A DNA stretch of 64,000 nucleotides from the NCBI RefSeq assembly GCF_000832985.1, contig NZ_CP009920.1:2303501-2367500 (forward strand), given 5' to 3'. The stretch is from Priestia megaterium NBRC 15308 = ATCC 14581. Its GTDB lineage: Bacteria; Bacillota; Bacilli; Bacillales; Bacillaceae_H. Below the pieces are notes generated by a model that saw nothing but the letters and a program-made list of their open reading frames with translations, searched no databases and was not told the origin of the DNA. A program made the position numbers and the translations under genes. Below are positions 50,249 through 59,680 of the stretch, in pieces (positions within the stretch are counted from its first letter, which is position 1; every line of letters begins with the position of its first letter).

Positions 50249-51415
50249 ATGAGTAATAACAAGATAGTGATTAATGAGTCCATTCCAAACGGTAAATTAT
50301 ATCATGATGTTTATACAAATATTGATTTTTCTTTAATTCCATCCGGTCCTTTCCCAACCGCACATGCCCCAACTATTACTAAGTTAGACAATGGAGATTT
50401 ATTATGTGCATGGTTTGCAGGCTCATTTGAGGGAAGCCCTGATATTTCAATTGTATTATCAAAATTTAATCATGAATCTCAAGAGTGGAATGAGCCGGAA
50501 ATTGTCTCGCAGGATGACACACGTAGCGAGCAAAACCCATCATTTTTTCACGCACCTGATCAATCGGTGTGGTTAATCTATACTTCCCAAGAAGGTCGAC
50601 AACCAGATAAAGATAATATGCAGTTTACGTCCATTATTAAATATCAGAAAACTTACGACAATGGCGAAAGCTGGACTGAACCAGAAGTATTATTTAGCCA
50701 GCCTGGTACATTTGTACGACAATCGATTCAAGTATTAAGAAATGGTAGATGGATTTTTAGCACGTGGGTATGTGAAGATTCCGAGTTAGGTCTTACAAAC
50801 GATCCTACAGTATTTCAACTATCAGATGATGAAGGACAAACATGGAAAGAAGTACGCATGCCTGAAAGTAACGGAAGAGTACATGCCAATGTTATCGAAT
50901 TAGAAGATGATCATTTAGTGGCATTTATGAGAAGTAGGTTTGCAGATTATATTTATAGAAGCGAGTCAAAGGATAACGGAGATTCTTGGACAGTGCCTCA
51001 GCAAACAACTCTACCAAATAATAATGCAAGTATCAGTGCAATCAAACTTCATAACGATGCAATTGCCATCGCTTATAATGCAAACGCTACCAATAATCCT
51101 GAAGTTGGTAAGGTAGCATGGCCTGGATTAAGAAACCCAGTTGTAGTTTCAGTGTCTGAAGATGGCGGAAATACTTGGCCACTTGGTCGAATTATTGAAC
51201 ACGCAGAAGGTTTCATTGGAGCAGAGAACAAAACGAATAATTCACAATTTGAATATCCTACAATTTATCAAGATACGGAAGGACTTTTACATTTAGTATA
51301 TGCGTATAAGAATAGACTATGTGTGAAATATACTAGTTTTTCAGTAGCAGATATATATGGTGACAAACGCGAAAATGAGAGTGTTTACAATCCTACATCT
51401 GGAGAAATCGGTTAG
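50249..51415 (+). CDS. BNR/sialidase-fold beta-propeller protein, intracellular
   Basis: A 388-residue protein of the sialidase superfamily (BNR_2 type) with HAPTITKLDNGDLLCAWFAG at the N-terminus and four Asp-box-like repeats (YDNGESWT, SDDEGQTW, SKDNGDSW, SEDGGNTW). No signal peptide is present, so it probably acts on an imported substrate. The family includes hydrolases and, I believe, PL27-type lyases acting on uronic acid-linked sugars, so 'sialidase' should not be assumed. The start is uncertain: ATG 50249 has GAGAGTG upstream; GTG 50231 or 50240 are alternatives. Confidence 0.75.
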   Translation: MSNNKIVINESIPNGKLYHDVYTNIDFSLIPSGPFPTAHAPTITKLDNGDLLCAWFAGSFEGSPDISIVLSKFNHESQEWNEPEIVSQDDTRSEQNPSFFHAPDQSVWLIYTSQEGRQPDKDNMQFTSIIKYQKTYDNGESWTEPEVLFSQPGTFVRQSIQVLRNGRWIFSTWVCEDSELGLTNDPTVFQLSDDEGQTWKEVRMPESNGRVHANVIELEDDHLVAFMRSRFADYIYRSESKDNGDSWTVPQQTTLPNNNASISAIKLHNDAIAIAYNANATNNPEVGKVAWPGLRNPVVVSVSEDGGNTWPLGRIIEHAEGFIGAENKTNNSQFEYPTIYQDTEGLLHLVYAYKNRLCVKYTSFSVADIYGDKRENESVYNPTSGEIG

Positions 51416-51517
51416 GTAGTAAGGCATTACATTATTCTTTTTAACCGTCTCATTCATAAATACGGGCTATATATGATAGTAAAATGTCATCCCCCTAAGA
51501 GAGAGGAGATATAAAAA

Positions 51518-52807
51518 ATGACAATGGAAATGATTCTTGCACTAGGTATTCTGGTTCTGATGATTGTAATGATTATGTCAGATAAATTTGCCTTTGGCGC
51601 ACCACCAATCCTGGCCTGTCTTTTGTTAGTAGTCTGTGGTCTGTCCACTGTTCAAGAGGCTTTCGCAGGTTTTGTGAACCCAAGCGTTATTATGGTCGCT
51701 GGCTTTATGGTTGTTATGGCGGGCCTCATGAAGACTAGCCTAATTGGTAGGGTTCAGTCCTCAATGCTCGCTTTGGTAAATAGGGGCGGTTATAAGAGTT
51801 ATGTTCTTTTGATTGTGGTCATTATGCTTGGTGCCAGTTTTCCTGGTGCCGGTGCCACTGGTTACTATGTACTGATCTTATCTTTGATATCTACTATTCC
51901 TTACAATAAAAAAATGCCAACGTCCAAGCTGATGATGCCTTTGGGTTTTGCTACTAATCACCCTTTAGTTCCTTTTAATGTAGCACTCTTCTATGGGGTT
52001 ACTGTTAGCGTACTCGAAACGGCAGGTTATACCGGTGGACTGTCTATGTCAAAATTTGCTGTAGTGAATTTCATCTTGGCTCTTGGTTTCTTGGCATGGG
52101 CCTTGATTGCGTATCGCCTCCTACCGGATCATCCAATAACGGAAGCAGAAGCTTCTGGATTTGATGAGGTGGCAGCTACGACTGAGATGGGGACTATGCC
52201 TGCATGGAAAGAATACAGCACTATCGTTGCATTTATGGTCAGTGTTGTTGGAATGATGCTTATGAATGTATTAGGCAATGCTGCCTTTGTCATCCCTGGT
52301 CTTATGGGAGCATTTTTACTAATCATCAATGTGCTTGACTTTAGGGAAGTTCGAGATAATATGGTTGCACCTGTAATTATTATGATGGCTGGTGTTATCG
52401 GCGTTGCTGACGCTTTAGCCAACTCTGGATTTACAGCTATGATTGGAGATACTGTGGCGAATGCATTGGGTACCAACATCAATCCATTCCTGCTTATCTT
52501 TATCTTCGCCATTCTAACTAGTACTTGTGCTACTTTTACTGGTTCAAATATGGGTTCTGTATACATCTTTGCCCCGATCGCTATTGCAACCAGCATTAGT
52601 TTGGGACTGAATCCTGCTGCTGCCGCAATTGCAGTTGTAGTATCTGGATGGAACGGCGGATTCATGCCAATCGATGGTATGCCAGCTATGATTTTAGGTA
52701 TGGGTAGATATAAACTTCCACAGTTTTGGTTGTTCTCAGTACCTATGTACCTAATTCGTATCTTTGCTCTATGTGTAGGTGCTATCGTTATGTTCCCTGT
52801 AAGCTAA
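51518..52807 (+). CDS. SLC13/DASS-like carboxylate transporter
   Basis: A 429-residue membrane protein with about 11-12 hydrophobic segments, of the ion-transporter superfamily that includes citrate and dicarboxylate carriers. Repeated helical-hairpin stretches such as GASFPGAGATGYYVLILSL and TSTCATFTGSNMGSVYIFA are visible. RBS GAGAGGAG. Probably imports the acid sugar used by this island. Codon choice is richer in G and C at third positions than in its neighbours, suggesting a separate origin. Confidence 0.78.
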   Translation: MTMEMILALGILVLMIVMIMSDKFAFGAPPILACLLLVVCGLSTVQEAFAGFVNPSVIMVAGFMVVMAGLMKTSLIGRVQSSMLALVNRGGYKSYVLLIVVIMLGASFPGAGATGYYVLILSLISTIPYNKKMPTSKLMMPLGFATNHPLVPFNVALFYGVTVSVLETAGYTGGLSMSKFAVVNFILALGFLAWALIAYRLLPDHPITEAEASGFDEVAATTEMGTMPAWKEYSTIVAFMVSVVGMMLMNVLGNAAFVIPGLMGAFLLIINVLDFREVRDNMVAPVIIMMAGVIGVADALANSGFTAMIGDTVANALGTNINPFLLIFIFAILTSTCATFTGSNMGSVYIFAPIAIATSISLGLNPAAAAIAVVVSGWNGGFMPIDGMPAMILGMGRYKLPQFWLFSVPMYLIRIFALCVGAIVMFPVS

Positions 52808-52828
52808 TAAAGTAAAAGGAGAAACAAG

Positions 52829-52987
52829 TTGGATAAATGGAGACAGGCTGCAGAACTTAAAAATATATTAGAGATGGTTCTCCTTCCTTTGTCATTCCTA
52901 GAGAGCAGTAGCGTCAATAGAACCTTAAAACAAAGCCGATGGAGTAATCCATCGGCTTTGTTTGCAAATCATGATGCTAAGCAATAA
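52829..52987 (+). pseudogene. 52-codon truncated ORF after the transporter gene
   Basis: AAAAGGAG lies seven bases before a TTG opening LDKWRQAAELKNILEMVLLP, which continues for 32 more codons to TAA. The frame runs straight through the terminator hairpin at 52927-52963, so the real gene was probably cut off near its start. No family is recognised from the short remnant. Confidence 0.4.
52927..52963 (+). terminator. intrinsic terminator after the transporter unit
   Basis: Long perfect stem AAACAAAGCCGATGGA / TCCATCGGCTTTGTTT with a GTAA loop. Confidence 0.88.
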
Positions 52988-53151
52988 TTTTACCTAAACG
53001 GTGGAAAAGGTCTTGTATTATTAGGACAATTGCAACTCTTGCAGTTGTGTGGCTTTTGAAAATAGTAGGGTTACATTGAGTAGGGAGCCTTTTTTAAATT
53101 ATTACCGCTAGTAATTGAAAGTTTCTTATAAAATATGGGGAGGAAAGTTGT
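52988..53151 (+). other. intergenic region before the esterase-like gene
   Basis: No gene is seen. An imperfect inverted pair TTGCAACTCTTGCAGTTG near 53029-53046 may be an operator, but no promoter stands out. Confidence 0.3.
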
Positions 53152-54129
53152 ATGGAAAAACAGTTACCTAAAGTAAAACCGTTATGTCCACCAGGTCGTT
53201 CGCCAAGATACGAAGATGTTCCCTTTGCGGAGGTAACCTTGGATAATGGGGACCCATACACTCTGAAAATGGATATCTATCAAGATCTTAATCAAAAAAC
53301 GCCGGGTCCATGTATTATTTACTATTTCGGAGGGGGATGGATGTATGGGGAATATAAGCAGGTCACTCAAAAAGCAGTATATTTTCGGGAACTTATAAGG
53401 TTGGTCGAGCAAGGATTTACTGTTGTATCTCCAGCTTATCGTTTGGCTAGTCAGTCTGTTTTTCCAGCGTGTATCCATGACTGCAAGGGAGTTGTACGAT
53501 TTTTAAAGGCGAATTCAAAGTTATACCATATCGATCCTGAACGGATTGGAGTATTGGGGAACTCTGCCGGTGGACACCTAGCCGCAATGGTCGCAATGAG
53601 CGCAAATTGCAGTGAAATGGAAGGCGATGTCGGTGGTAACCAAGAATATACGAGTGCAGTAAGGGCAGCAACCATTTTTTATGCTCCAGCCGACCTAGTA
53701 GCACTCCTCAGAAACGACGCAAATGAAGCAATAAAGAATTTGTCTGGCACAGAAGTCGATAATGCAGGCAAATCCATGGATAATGTGATAACCGAAATTC
53801 TTGGATATACTGAACCTGGCAAATCGTTAATAGACCTGAATCAATTGCTAGAGAGTGGGGATACGGAAGATTTAGATTGGAAATATATAGAGTTGGCGAA
53901 AAGGTGTAGTCCTATTAGTTATGTAAGTGCCAATTGTCCACCGATGATGATTTTGCACGGTGGGAAAGATCCTCTCGTTCCTATTGACCAAAGCGAAAGT
54001 CTTTATAAAGCTCTAGTATCTTCTAATGCGGATGCGATGTATTTTTCGTTTTCCCAGGCAAATCATGGTCCAACGATGGGAGATGAAGCTGATCAAGTGG
54101 CATATCAGTTCTTGAAAAACAGATTGTAA
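53152..54129 (+). CDS. alpha/beta-hydrolase (carboxylesterase-like)
   Basis: A 325-residue alpha/beta hydrolase of the hormone-sensitive lipase/BD-FAE type. Oxyanion-hole motif YYFGGGWMYG, nucleophile elbow GVLGNSAGGHLAAM, acid in HGGKDPLVP and terminal His in QANHGPTMG. No signal peptide, so cytoplasmic. RBS GGGGAGGAAAG. It may open a lactone or remove acyl groups from the imported compound; that role is inferred only from its position. Confidence 0.85.
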   Translation: MEKQLPKVKPLCPPGRSPRYEDVPFAEVTLDNGDPYTLKMDIYQDLNQKTPGPCIIYYFGGGWMYGEYKQVTQKAVYFRELIRLVEQGFTVVSPAYRLASQSVFPACIHDCKGVVRFLKANSKLYHIDPERIGVLGNSAGGHLAAMVAMSANCSEMEGDVGGNQEYTSAVRAATIFYAPADLVALLRNDANEAIKNLSGTEVDNAGKSMDNVITEILGYTEPGKSLIDLNQLLESGDTEDLDWKYIELAKRCSPISYVSANCPPMMILHGGKDPLVPIDQSESLYKALVSSNADAMYFSFSQANHGPTMGDEADQVAYQFLKNRL

Positions 54130-54344
54130 AGAAAAAATATATAATCCTGCGTTAATCATGAGAACGGTTTTGGTGCCTGGTCAGAGAGCTGAGGAAACAA
54201 GAATATGATGAATGGAAACTTCGGCATGAGCTTGGAGTTCACTGAGTGAAGTGAAGTCAAAAGATATCTTTCAGAAATTCATGAAAGGAGATCTTTCTGA
54301 GAGGGTGCGCGTTTAATATTAATTAACTGGATGGGGGTGTGCTG

Positions 54345-55091
54345 ATGTTATTGGAAGGGAAAGTCGCAATTGTATCAGGTTCTAGTAGAGGCATTGGAAA
54401 GAGTATTGCTTTAACGTTAGCGAAAAACGGTGCCTCCCTCGTCATCATTGGGACAAACACCAAGTTATTGACCGAGGTGGCTAACGAAGTTCAATCCATG
54501 GGAAGGCAGTGTGCTGTTCATTTAGGGGATGTAACAAATCCAGAAACAGCGACATTGGCAGCTGAGAAGACGATGAGTCTTTTTAATAAAATTGATATTT
54601 TAGTTAATAATGCTGGCATAAATATGCGCAGTTCCACGTTAGATCTGAAATTGGATGATTGGCAAAAAGTTCTGGATGTCAATTTGAATGGGAATTTATA
54701 TTTTAGCAAAGCTGTTTTGCCTTATATGATTGAGAGAAATTATGGGAAAATTGTAAACGTCAGTTCCTCTACTGCTAAATCAGGTCATAAAAATGCTGCC
54801 CCTTCCTATGGAGCCTCTAAGGCAGGAGTTGATTACTTGACGAGACACCTCGCCTTGGAGATGTCAGGACATAACATCTATGTTAATGGAGTTTCACCTG
54901 GGCCTATCGAAACAGACATGATTAAACAGTGGACTGAGGAGTATCACCAAAATGTAATTTCAAATGTCCCTCTTAAGAAATTAGGTACTCCACAAAATGT
55001 TGCCGATGTAGTGTTATTTTTGGCTTCATCAATGTCTGACTTTATCACTGGTGAAACAATTAATGTTAATGGTGGTACATACATGAATTAG
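54345..55091 (+). CDS. short-chain dehydrogenase/reductase
   Basis: A 248-residue SDR. Cofactor site VSGSSRGIGKSIA, NNAG, catalytic YGASKAGVDYL with Ser in VNVSSSTAKSG, and SPGPIETDM. ATG 54345 is six bases after GGGGGTG; a GTG six bases earlier is also open. Last gene of the island. The substrate is unknown but most likely a sugar or sugar acid. Confidence 0.88.
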   Translation: MLLEGKVAIVSGSSRGIGKSIALTLAKNGASLVIIGTNTKLLTEVANEVQSMGRQCAVHLGDVTNPETATLAAEKTMSLFNKIDILVNNAGINMRSSTLDLKLDDWQKVLDVNLNGNLYFSKAVLPYMIERNYGKIVNVSSSTAKSGHKNAAPSYGASKAGVDYLTRHLALEMSGHNIYVNGVSPGPIETDMIKQWTEEYHQNVISNVPLKKLGTPQNVADVVLFLASSMSDFITGETINVNGGTYMN

Positions 55092-55136
55092 ACAGAATTA
55101 TGAGGTCAAATCTGTTATTTAGATCGAAGCAATATA

Positions 55137-55174
55137 AAAGGTCTGTCAAGAAGTGTGTTTGACGACCTTTTTTT
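55137..55174 (+). terminator. intrinsic terminator at the right end of the island
   Basis: AAAGGTC-GTCAA / TTGAC-GACCTTT followed by TTTT, with one mismatch in the stem. Confidence 0.82.
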
Positions 55175-55282
55175 GCGTGCATTAATATTTTCAGATTTTT
55201 TTAAAATTTGTTAAGATAGTACTATGTTTATTGAAAAACATACTAAACTCAAGGCTTAACTGAGTTTTAAGGGGGAGCTTTA

Positions 55283-56233
55283 TTGATTCAGCTGGATCAT
55301 ATTAATAATAAATTAAACCAAGTATTAGAAAACATCGATCACATTGTGATTGGAAAGCGTCAGGTATCTACGTTGAGTTTGGTTGCTTTGCTTGCAGAGG
55401 GGCATATTTTGCTTGAAGATGTGCCGGGTGTGGGGAAAACGATGCTCGTGAAGGCACTGGCCAAATCAATTGATGCAGAATTTAAACGAATTCAATTCAC
55501 GCCTGATTTGCTGCCATCCGACGTAACAGGCGTTTCTATCTACAGTCCGAAAGACATGGAATTTCATTTTCGTCCAGGTCCTATCATGAGCCATATTGTA
55601 CTCGCTGATGAGATTAACAGGACTTCTCCTAAAACACAATCGGCGCTTTTAGAAGCAATGGCTGAGCATCATGTAACAACCGATGGTATCACCCGGGAAA
55701 TTCCAGCGCCTTTTTTTGTGATGGCTACTCAAAATCCTGTTGATTTTGATGGGACCTATCATTTGCCGGAAGCGCAGCTGGATCGTTTTTTATTCAAATT
55801 AAGCATGGGATATCCTACGCAAGAAGAGGAGCTTCAAATTTTAAATGGCGTATCCACCCAGATCAATCTTGAAGATGTCAAACCCGTCATGAGCATTCCA
55901 GAATTAGTACAGGCTCAAAAAGCTGTAAGCAGTATTTATGTAGATGATGCGATCAAGCACTATATCATTGAAATCATTCGCAAAACGCGCTCTCATCCAC
56001 ATGTTTCGTTAGGTATTAGTCCTCGTGGGACGGTTTCATTTATGAAGGCCGTTCAAGCATATGCTTTAGTGAAGGGAAGAGATTACTGTCTTCCTGATGA
56101 TGTTCAAGAGCTTGCTTCGTATGTGTGTGCACATCGATTAACGCTAAGACCTGATACCCAGTACAGCGGCTTAACAGCGGGTGATGTGATGAAGCAAATT
56201 ATGGCTGATACGAAAGTACCTGTTAAAAGGTAA
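55283..56233 (+). CDS. yeaC: MoxR-family AAA+ ATPase
   Basis: A 316-residue MoxR ATPase with Walker A EDVPGVGKTMLVKALAKS, Walker B HIVLADEINRTSPKTQSALLEAMAE and sensor ATQNPVDFDGTYHLPEAQLDRF. MoxR proteins act as chaperones together with DUF58/vWA partners, and the next gene is one. Start TTG 55283 after GGGGGAG. Same order as yeaC-yeaD-yebA in B. subtilis. Confidence 0.92.
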   Translation: MIQLDHINNKLNQVLENIDHIVIGKRQVSTLSLVALLAEGHILLEDVPGVGKTMLVKALAKSIDAEFKRIQFTPDLLPSDVTGVSIYSPKDMEFHFRPGPIMSHIVLADEINRTSPKTQSALLEAMAEHHVTTDGITREIPAPFFVMATQNPVDFDGTYHLPEAQLDRFLFKLSMGYPTQEEELQILNGVSTQINLEDVKPVMSIPELVQAQKAVSSIYVDDAIKHYIIEIIRKTRSHPHVSLGISPRGTVSFMKAVQAYALVKGRDYCLPDDVQELASYVCAHRLTLRPDTQYSGLTAGDVMKQIMADTKVPVKR

Positions 56234-56243
56234 GAGGTACTTT

Positions 56244-57434
56244 ATGAAACAGTATATAAAAGTCATATGGAATAAATGTAGAGACTGGTTCGTTTTATTC
56301 TGCATCTTTGCTGCTACGTTTTCGTACGCGATGTTTCAAGGGGGCTTTGTCAGCTGGTTTTTATTTTATAGCTTCTTACCTTTTGGATTATATGCGGCAG
56401 CAGTTTTGCTTTATCCGTTAAAGAAGTGGAATGTTACTCGTGATGTGAAGCTACAGCCTCGATTCGCTGGAGATCATCTTTCGTATGACATTCACATTAC
56501 ACGCTCCTCGGGTTTTCCTGTTTATATGGCAGCAGTGAAAGAGGAGAGTAACCTTTTAGATCAAGAAGAAAGAACAATTTATCCGCTTTTTCAACGAAAC
56601 GCTATTATTCCGTATGAAAGATCGTTTGTAGAAAGAGGAGAATATGAATTTTTTACGCTTTCGATTGAATTGAGTGATTTATTAGGAATTGTAAAAAAGA
56701 AGGCCTATTATCCGCTGCAGCAGCGGTTTATCGTGTATCCTCAAATCCATGAGATAGATATCCCGTTTCTTTTAGCAGGAATAGAAGAAGGGAAAAATGA
56801 AGTTTCCGCTGGAAATCAATCTACTACGTTAGTGACAGGCATTAGAGAATACCAGCCGGGTGACCGATTAGGATCTATCGATTGGAAGGCGACGGCTCGT
56901 AAAGCTACGTTGATTTCTAAAGAGTTCGGTCATTATCATGAACGGAGTATGATTATCATTGCAGATGTTATCAGCTCTCTATACTTTGAAGAACGAATGA
57001 GCTTTCTGGCATCCATGCTCATTCATGAAGAAACCAAGCGTAAAAAAATCGATTTTCTTTTAGCTGGAGATGCACTTTTTTCACCAAAAGCCTCTGAACA
57101 AAGTGAGACTGATAACCTGTTGTATCACTTAGCGCGTGCACAGCCTATTAACAACCGAGTATTCGAAACAGAATTTAAGGGTATTGCCATTCAAAAGCAG
57201 CATTCTTTTATGGTCATTGTCAGTCAAGTTACAGGAACTCTCATTGGGCAGGTTCAATCTAAGCTGAGTCTGCATGCTAAGGCATCAATAATTGTCGTTA
57301 AAGATGAAGGAGCAGGGCTTAGTGACGAAGAGACGGTTATTGTTAATGGAATACAATCTTCTGCTTTAACGATTGAAGTCGTTAATATTCCTCTTCCTCT
57401 ATCATCTAAAGGAAGTGAGGGCGGAAATAAGTGA
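56244..57434 (+). CDS. yeaD: DUF58 domain protein
   Basis: A 396-residue protein with two N-terminal membrane helices (about 14-34, 38-56), an extracytoplasmic beta-rich part, and the DUF58 core GIREYQPGDRLGSIDWKATAR near residues 194-212. Partner of MoxR ATPases; molecular function unclear. It starts 11 nt after yeaC and its stop overlaps the yebA start. Confidence 0.9.
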   Translation: MKQYIKVIWNKCRDWFVLFCIFAATFSYAMFQGGFVSWFLFYSFLPFGLYAAAVLLYPLKKWNVTRDVKLQPRFAGDHLSYDIHITRSSGFPVYMAAVKEESNLLDQEERTIYPLFQRNAIIPYERSFVERGEYEFFTLSIELSDLLGIVKKKAYYPLQQRFIVYPQIHEIDIPFLLAGIEEGKNEVSAGNQSTTLVTGIREYQPGDRLGSIDWKATARKATLISKEFGHYHERSMIIIADVISSLYFEERMSFLASMLIHEETKRKKIDFLLAGDALFSPKASEQSETDNLLYHLARAQPINNRVFETEFKGIAIQKQHSFMVIVSQVTGTLIGQVQSKLSLHAKASIIVVKDEGAGLSDEETVIVNGIQSSALTIEVVNIPLPLSSKGSEGGNK

Positions 57435-59623
57435 ATAAATCAGCTTTGTATGTAAAAAACATCTTATTGTACGCGGGAGCATTCTTTTTATTAGTGGAAT
57501 GGCTTCTTCCTTTAAATGAAGTGACGGATACCAATCAAATTCAGTACTTTATCTTGTTTGTTGCTTACTGTTTTTTGTGTTTAACGTTTCGATTGCCGTT
57601 TATTGTGATGACGTTAGGGAGTATATTGTTTATTTTGTTTTCGCTTCACAATCTCTATTTCCAAGGAGCTTTCTTTTCTTCAGACTGGCTTCCGAGACTT
57701 TTGGAGATTCTTCAGTCAGATGCACAAAGTATCATGGAGTGGGATATAGCGAATTTATCATTTGAAATGAGGAGCACTTTATTTTTTGTGCTGCTTTGGA
57801 TTATGGCTTATTTAATTCGATATTGGATCTTTTATCAAAAAAGAATTTTCTTCTTTTTCTTCTTAACCATTTTGTATATTACCGTGTTGGATACCTTTTC
57901 TACTTACGATGCGAGAGCTGCTATTATTCGTGTGACGATTATCGGATTTTTATTAGTAGCCATGCTTCGCATAAATCCTGAACGCATAAAAGCTGCGGGC
58001 ACTGAGCGTTTAGAAAATAGAAAACGATCGTTTCTTTTTCTAGGCAGCTTTTTAGCTATCGTCATTGTGCTGGCTTATCTCGCTCCTAAACCAGGGCCGC
58101 AGTGGCCAGATCCCGTACCTTTTATCACAGCGCATACAACAAATCAAGGACAGGGAGAATCTGCAAGCGGTCAACGAATTGGCTATGATATGGACGATTC
58201 TAAATTGGGGGGATCGTTTGTCAATGATGATACGGTTGTGTTTACAGCCAAAGTAGAGGATGAGCACTATTGGCGTATTGAAACGAAGGATGTTTATACA
58301 GGTAAGGGGTGGGAGCTGTCTAAAGAGGAAGAAAAATTACCCTTTAAAGGAAATGAAAACTTACTCCCTCAATATGACTCAAGTGTAGCAGGACAAGTAA
58401 GAAAAGCAGAAGTTACCTATTCGCAGCCTTCTGTTCATCTTATGCATGTTCCTCAACTGCTGTCGCTAACCTTAAAAAATGGCATTCAAACCGATGTTAC
58501 ACCGACAAATGAAAAATTATATCCTTATCAAAATGACAAGCTTGTTACTGTTCAATCGTATGAGATGACGTATAAATATCCTGTATTTGATATTGGACTT
58601 CTTCAGCAAGCAGAGGAAAAAAAGGCAGAGAGTTTAGAGAATAATAACGAATTTATAGCAAGGTATACACAACTTCCTGCTAACTTGCCGAAACGAGTAA
58701 AGGATTTAGCTCGTGAGGTAACAAAAAATAAGAACAATCGTTATGAAAAAGCGAAAGCCGTTGAAGAATACTTCCGATCAAATCCATATGTATATGATAC
58801 TGAAAATGTTCCAATTCCTACGAAAAATAAAGATTATGTGGATCAATTTTTATTTGATACAAAAAGAGGGTACTGTGATAACTTCTCTACTTCTATGGTT
58901 GTACTGCTTCGATCATTAGATATTCCTGCTCGGTGGGTAAAGGGCTATACAGAAGGTGATGCCACCGTCATTTCAGGAAGTAGTAAGTGGACAACCTATG
59001 AAATCACACAAAATAATGCTCATTCTTGGGTCGAAGTCTATTTTCCAGGAGCGGGTTGGGTACCTTTTGAACCAACAAAAAGTTTTTCTAATCCTTATGA
59101 TTTTGTAGATAGCCAACCTAACAACTCTAGTGAAAATAGTCAAAGGGAAGAAGAGAAACAAGAAACGCAAGTGAAGGAGCAGCCTAAGGAAAAAGAGCTT
59201 CCGGCACAAGAAGAAAGAGCGAAAGAAAAAACAGCTTCTCTTCAAAATGCTAAGTTGTCTATGAAGTGGAAAGTGCTTTTCTGCGGACTGATTGTAGTTA
59301 TGTTGATAGTAATATATCTCAATCGATTTAAATGGTTTTTACCTTTTTATATCTCTTTTTATAAAAAGAAAGAGAGTGTGGAAACCTTTGAATCAGCGTA
59401 TGCTTTTTTACTTAAAAGACTCGCTGCAAATGGACTAAAGCGGCAAGAAAGTCAGACGCTGCGCGACTTTGCAGGAGAAGTAGATGAAAAATTAAATACG
59501 GTAAATATGCTAAAATTAACGGAAAAATATGAGCGGGTTTTGTATCGAAATGCAGATTCCATAAAAGAATGGAAAGAGTCGATTGAATTGTGGGAAAATT
59601 TAATCAAAAAAACGAGTTCTTGA
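57431..59623 (+). CDS. yebA: transglutaminase-like membrane protein YebA
   Basis: A 730-residue protein with seven or eight N-terminal membrane helices (1-215, DUF3488-like), an extracytoplasmic transglutaminase-like domain (catalytic Cys in RGYCDNFSTSM, His in NAHSWVEVYFPG, then FEPTKSF), a Glu/Lys-rich linker (about 575-610), a further membrane helix near 615-632, and a DUF4129-like tail. Start GTG 57431 overlaps the yeaD stop. It may modify or cleave an exported protein; no substrate is known. Confidence 0.9.
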   Translation: MNKSALYVKNILLYAGAFFLLVEWLLPLNEVTDTNQIQYFILFVAYCFLCLTFRLPFIVMTLGSILFILFSLHNLYFQGAFFSSDWLPRLLEILQSDAQSIMEWDIANLSFEMRSTLFFVLLWIMAYLIRYWIFYQKRIFFFFFLTILYITVLDTFSTYDARAAIIRVTIIGFLLVAMLRINPERIKAAGTERLENRKRSFLFLGSFLAIVIVLAYLAPKPGPQWPDPVPFITAHTTNQGQGESASGQRIGYDMDDSKLGGSFVNDDTVVFTAKVEDEHYWRIETKDVYTGKGWELSKEEEKLPFKGNENLLPQYDSSVAGQVRKAEVTYSQPSVHLMHVPQLLSLTLKNGIQTDVTPTNEKLYPYQNDKLVTVQSYEMTYKYPVFDIGLLQQAEEKKAESLENNNEFIARYTQLPANLPKRVKDLAREVTKNKNNRYEKAKAVEEYFRSNPYVYDTENVPIPTKNKDYVDQFLFDTKRGYCDNFSTSMVVLLRSLDIPARWVKGYTEGDATVISGSSKWTTYEITQNNAHSWVEVYFPGAGWVPFEPTKSFSNPYDFVDSQPNNSSENSQREEEKQETQVKEQPKEKELPAQEERAKEKTASLQNAKLSMKWKVLFCGLIVVMLIVIYLNRFKWFLPFYISFYKKKESVETFESAYAFLLKRLAANGLKRQESQTLRDFAGEVDEKLNTVNMLKLTEKYERVLYRNADSIKEWKESIELWENLIKKTSS

Positions 59624-59638
59624 CCATTGTTTCGCGGA

Positions 59639-59668
59639 TTGATAGAATATTCTCGAACTTACTATAAA
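59639..59668 (+). promoter_or_regulatory. sigma-A promoter of guaA
   Basis: TTGATA (59639-59644), 18-bp spacer, TATAAA (59663-59668), just before the riboswitch. Confidence 0.7.
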
Positions 59669-59680
59669 TGTTTCGTATAC

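Noticed and set aside
52129..52665. 178-codon minus-strand frame inside the transporter gene
   Set aside because: It is a mirror of the transporter's codon pattern; no start signal and no family features.
54240..54310. Short imperfect repeats (AGATATCTTTC, GAGATCTTTCTGA) before the SDR gene
   Set aside because: They can form a 7-bp stem, but with no T run, no symmetric spacing and no coding context they are too weak to call.
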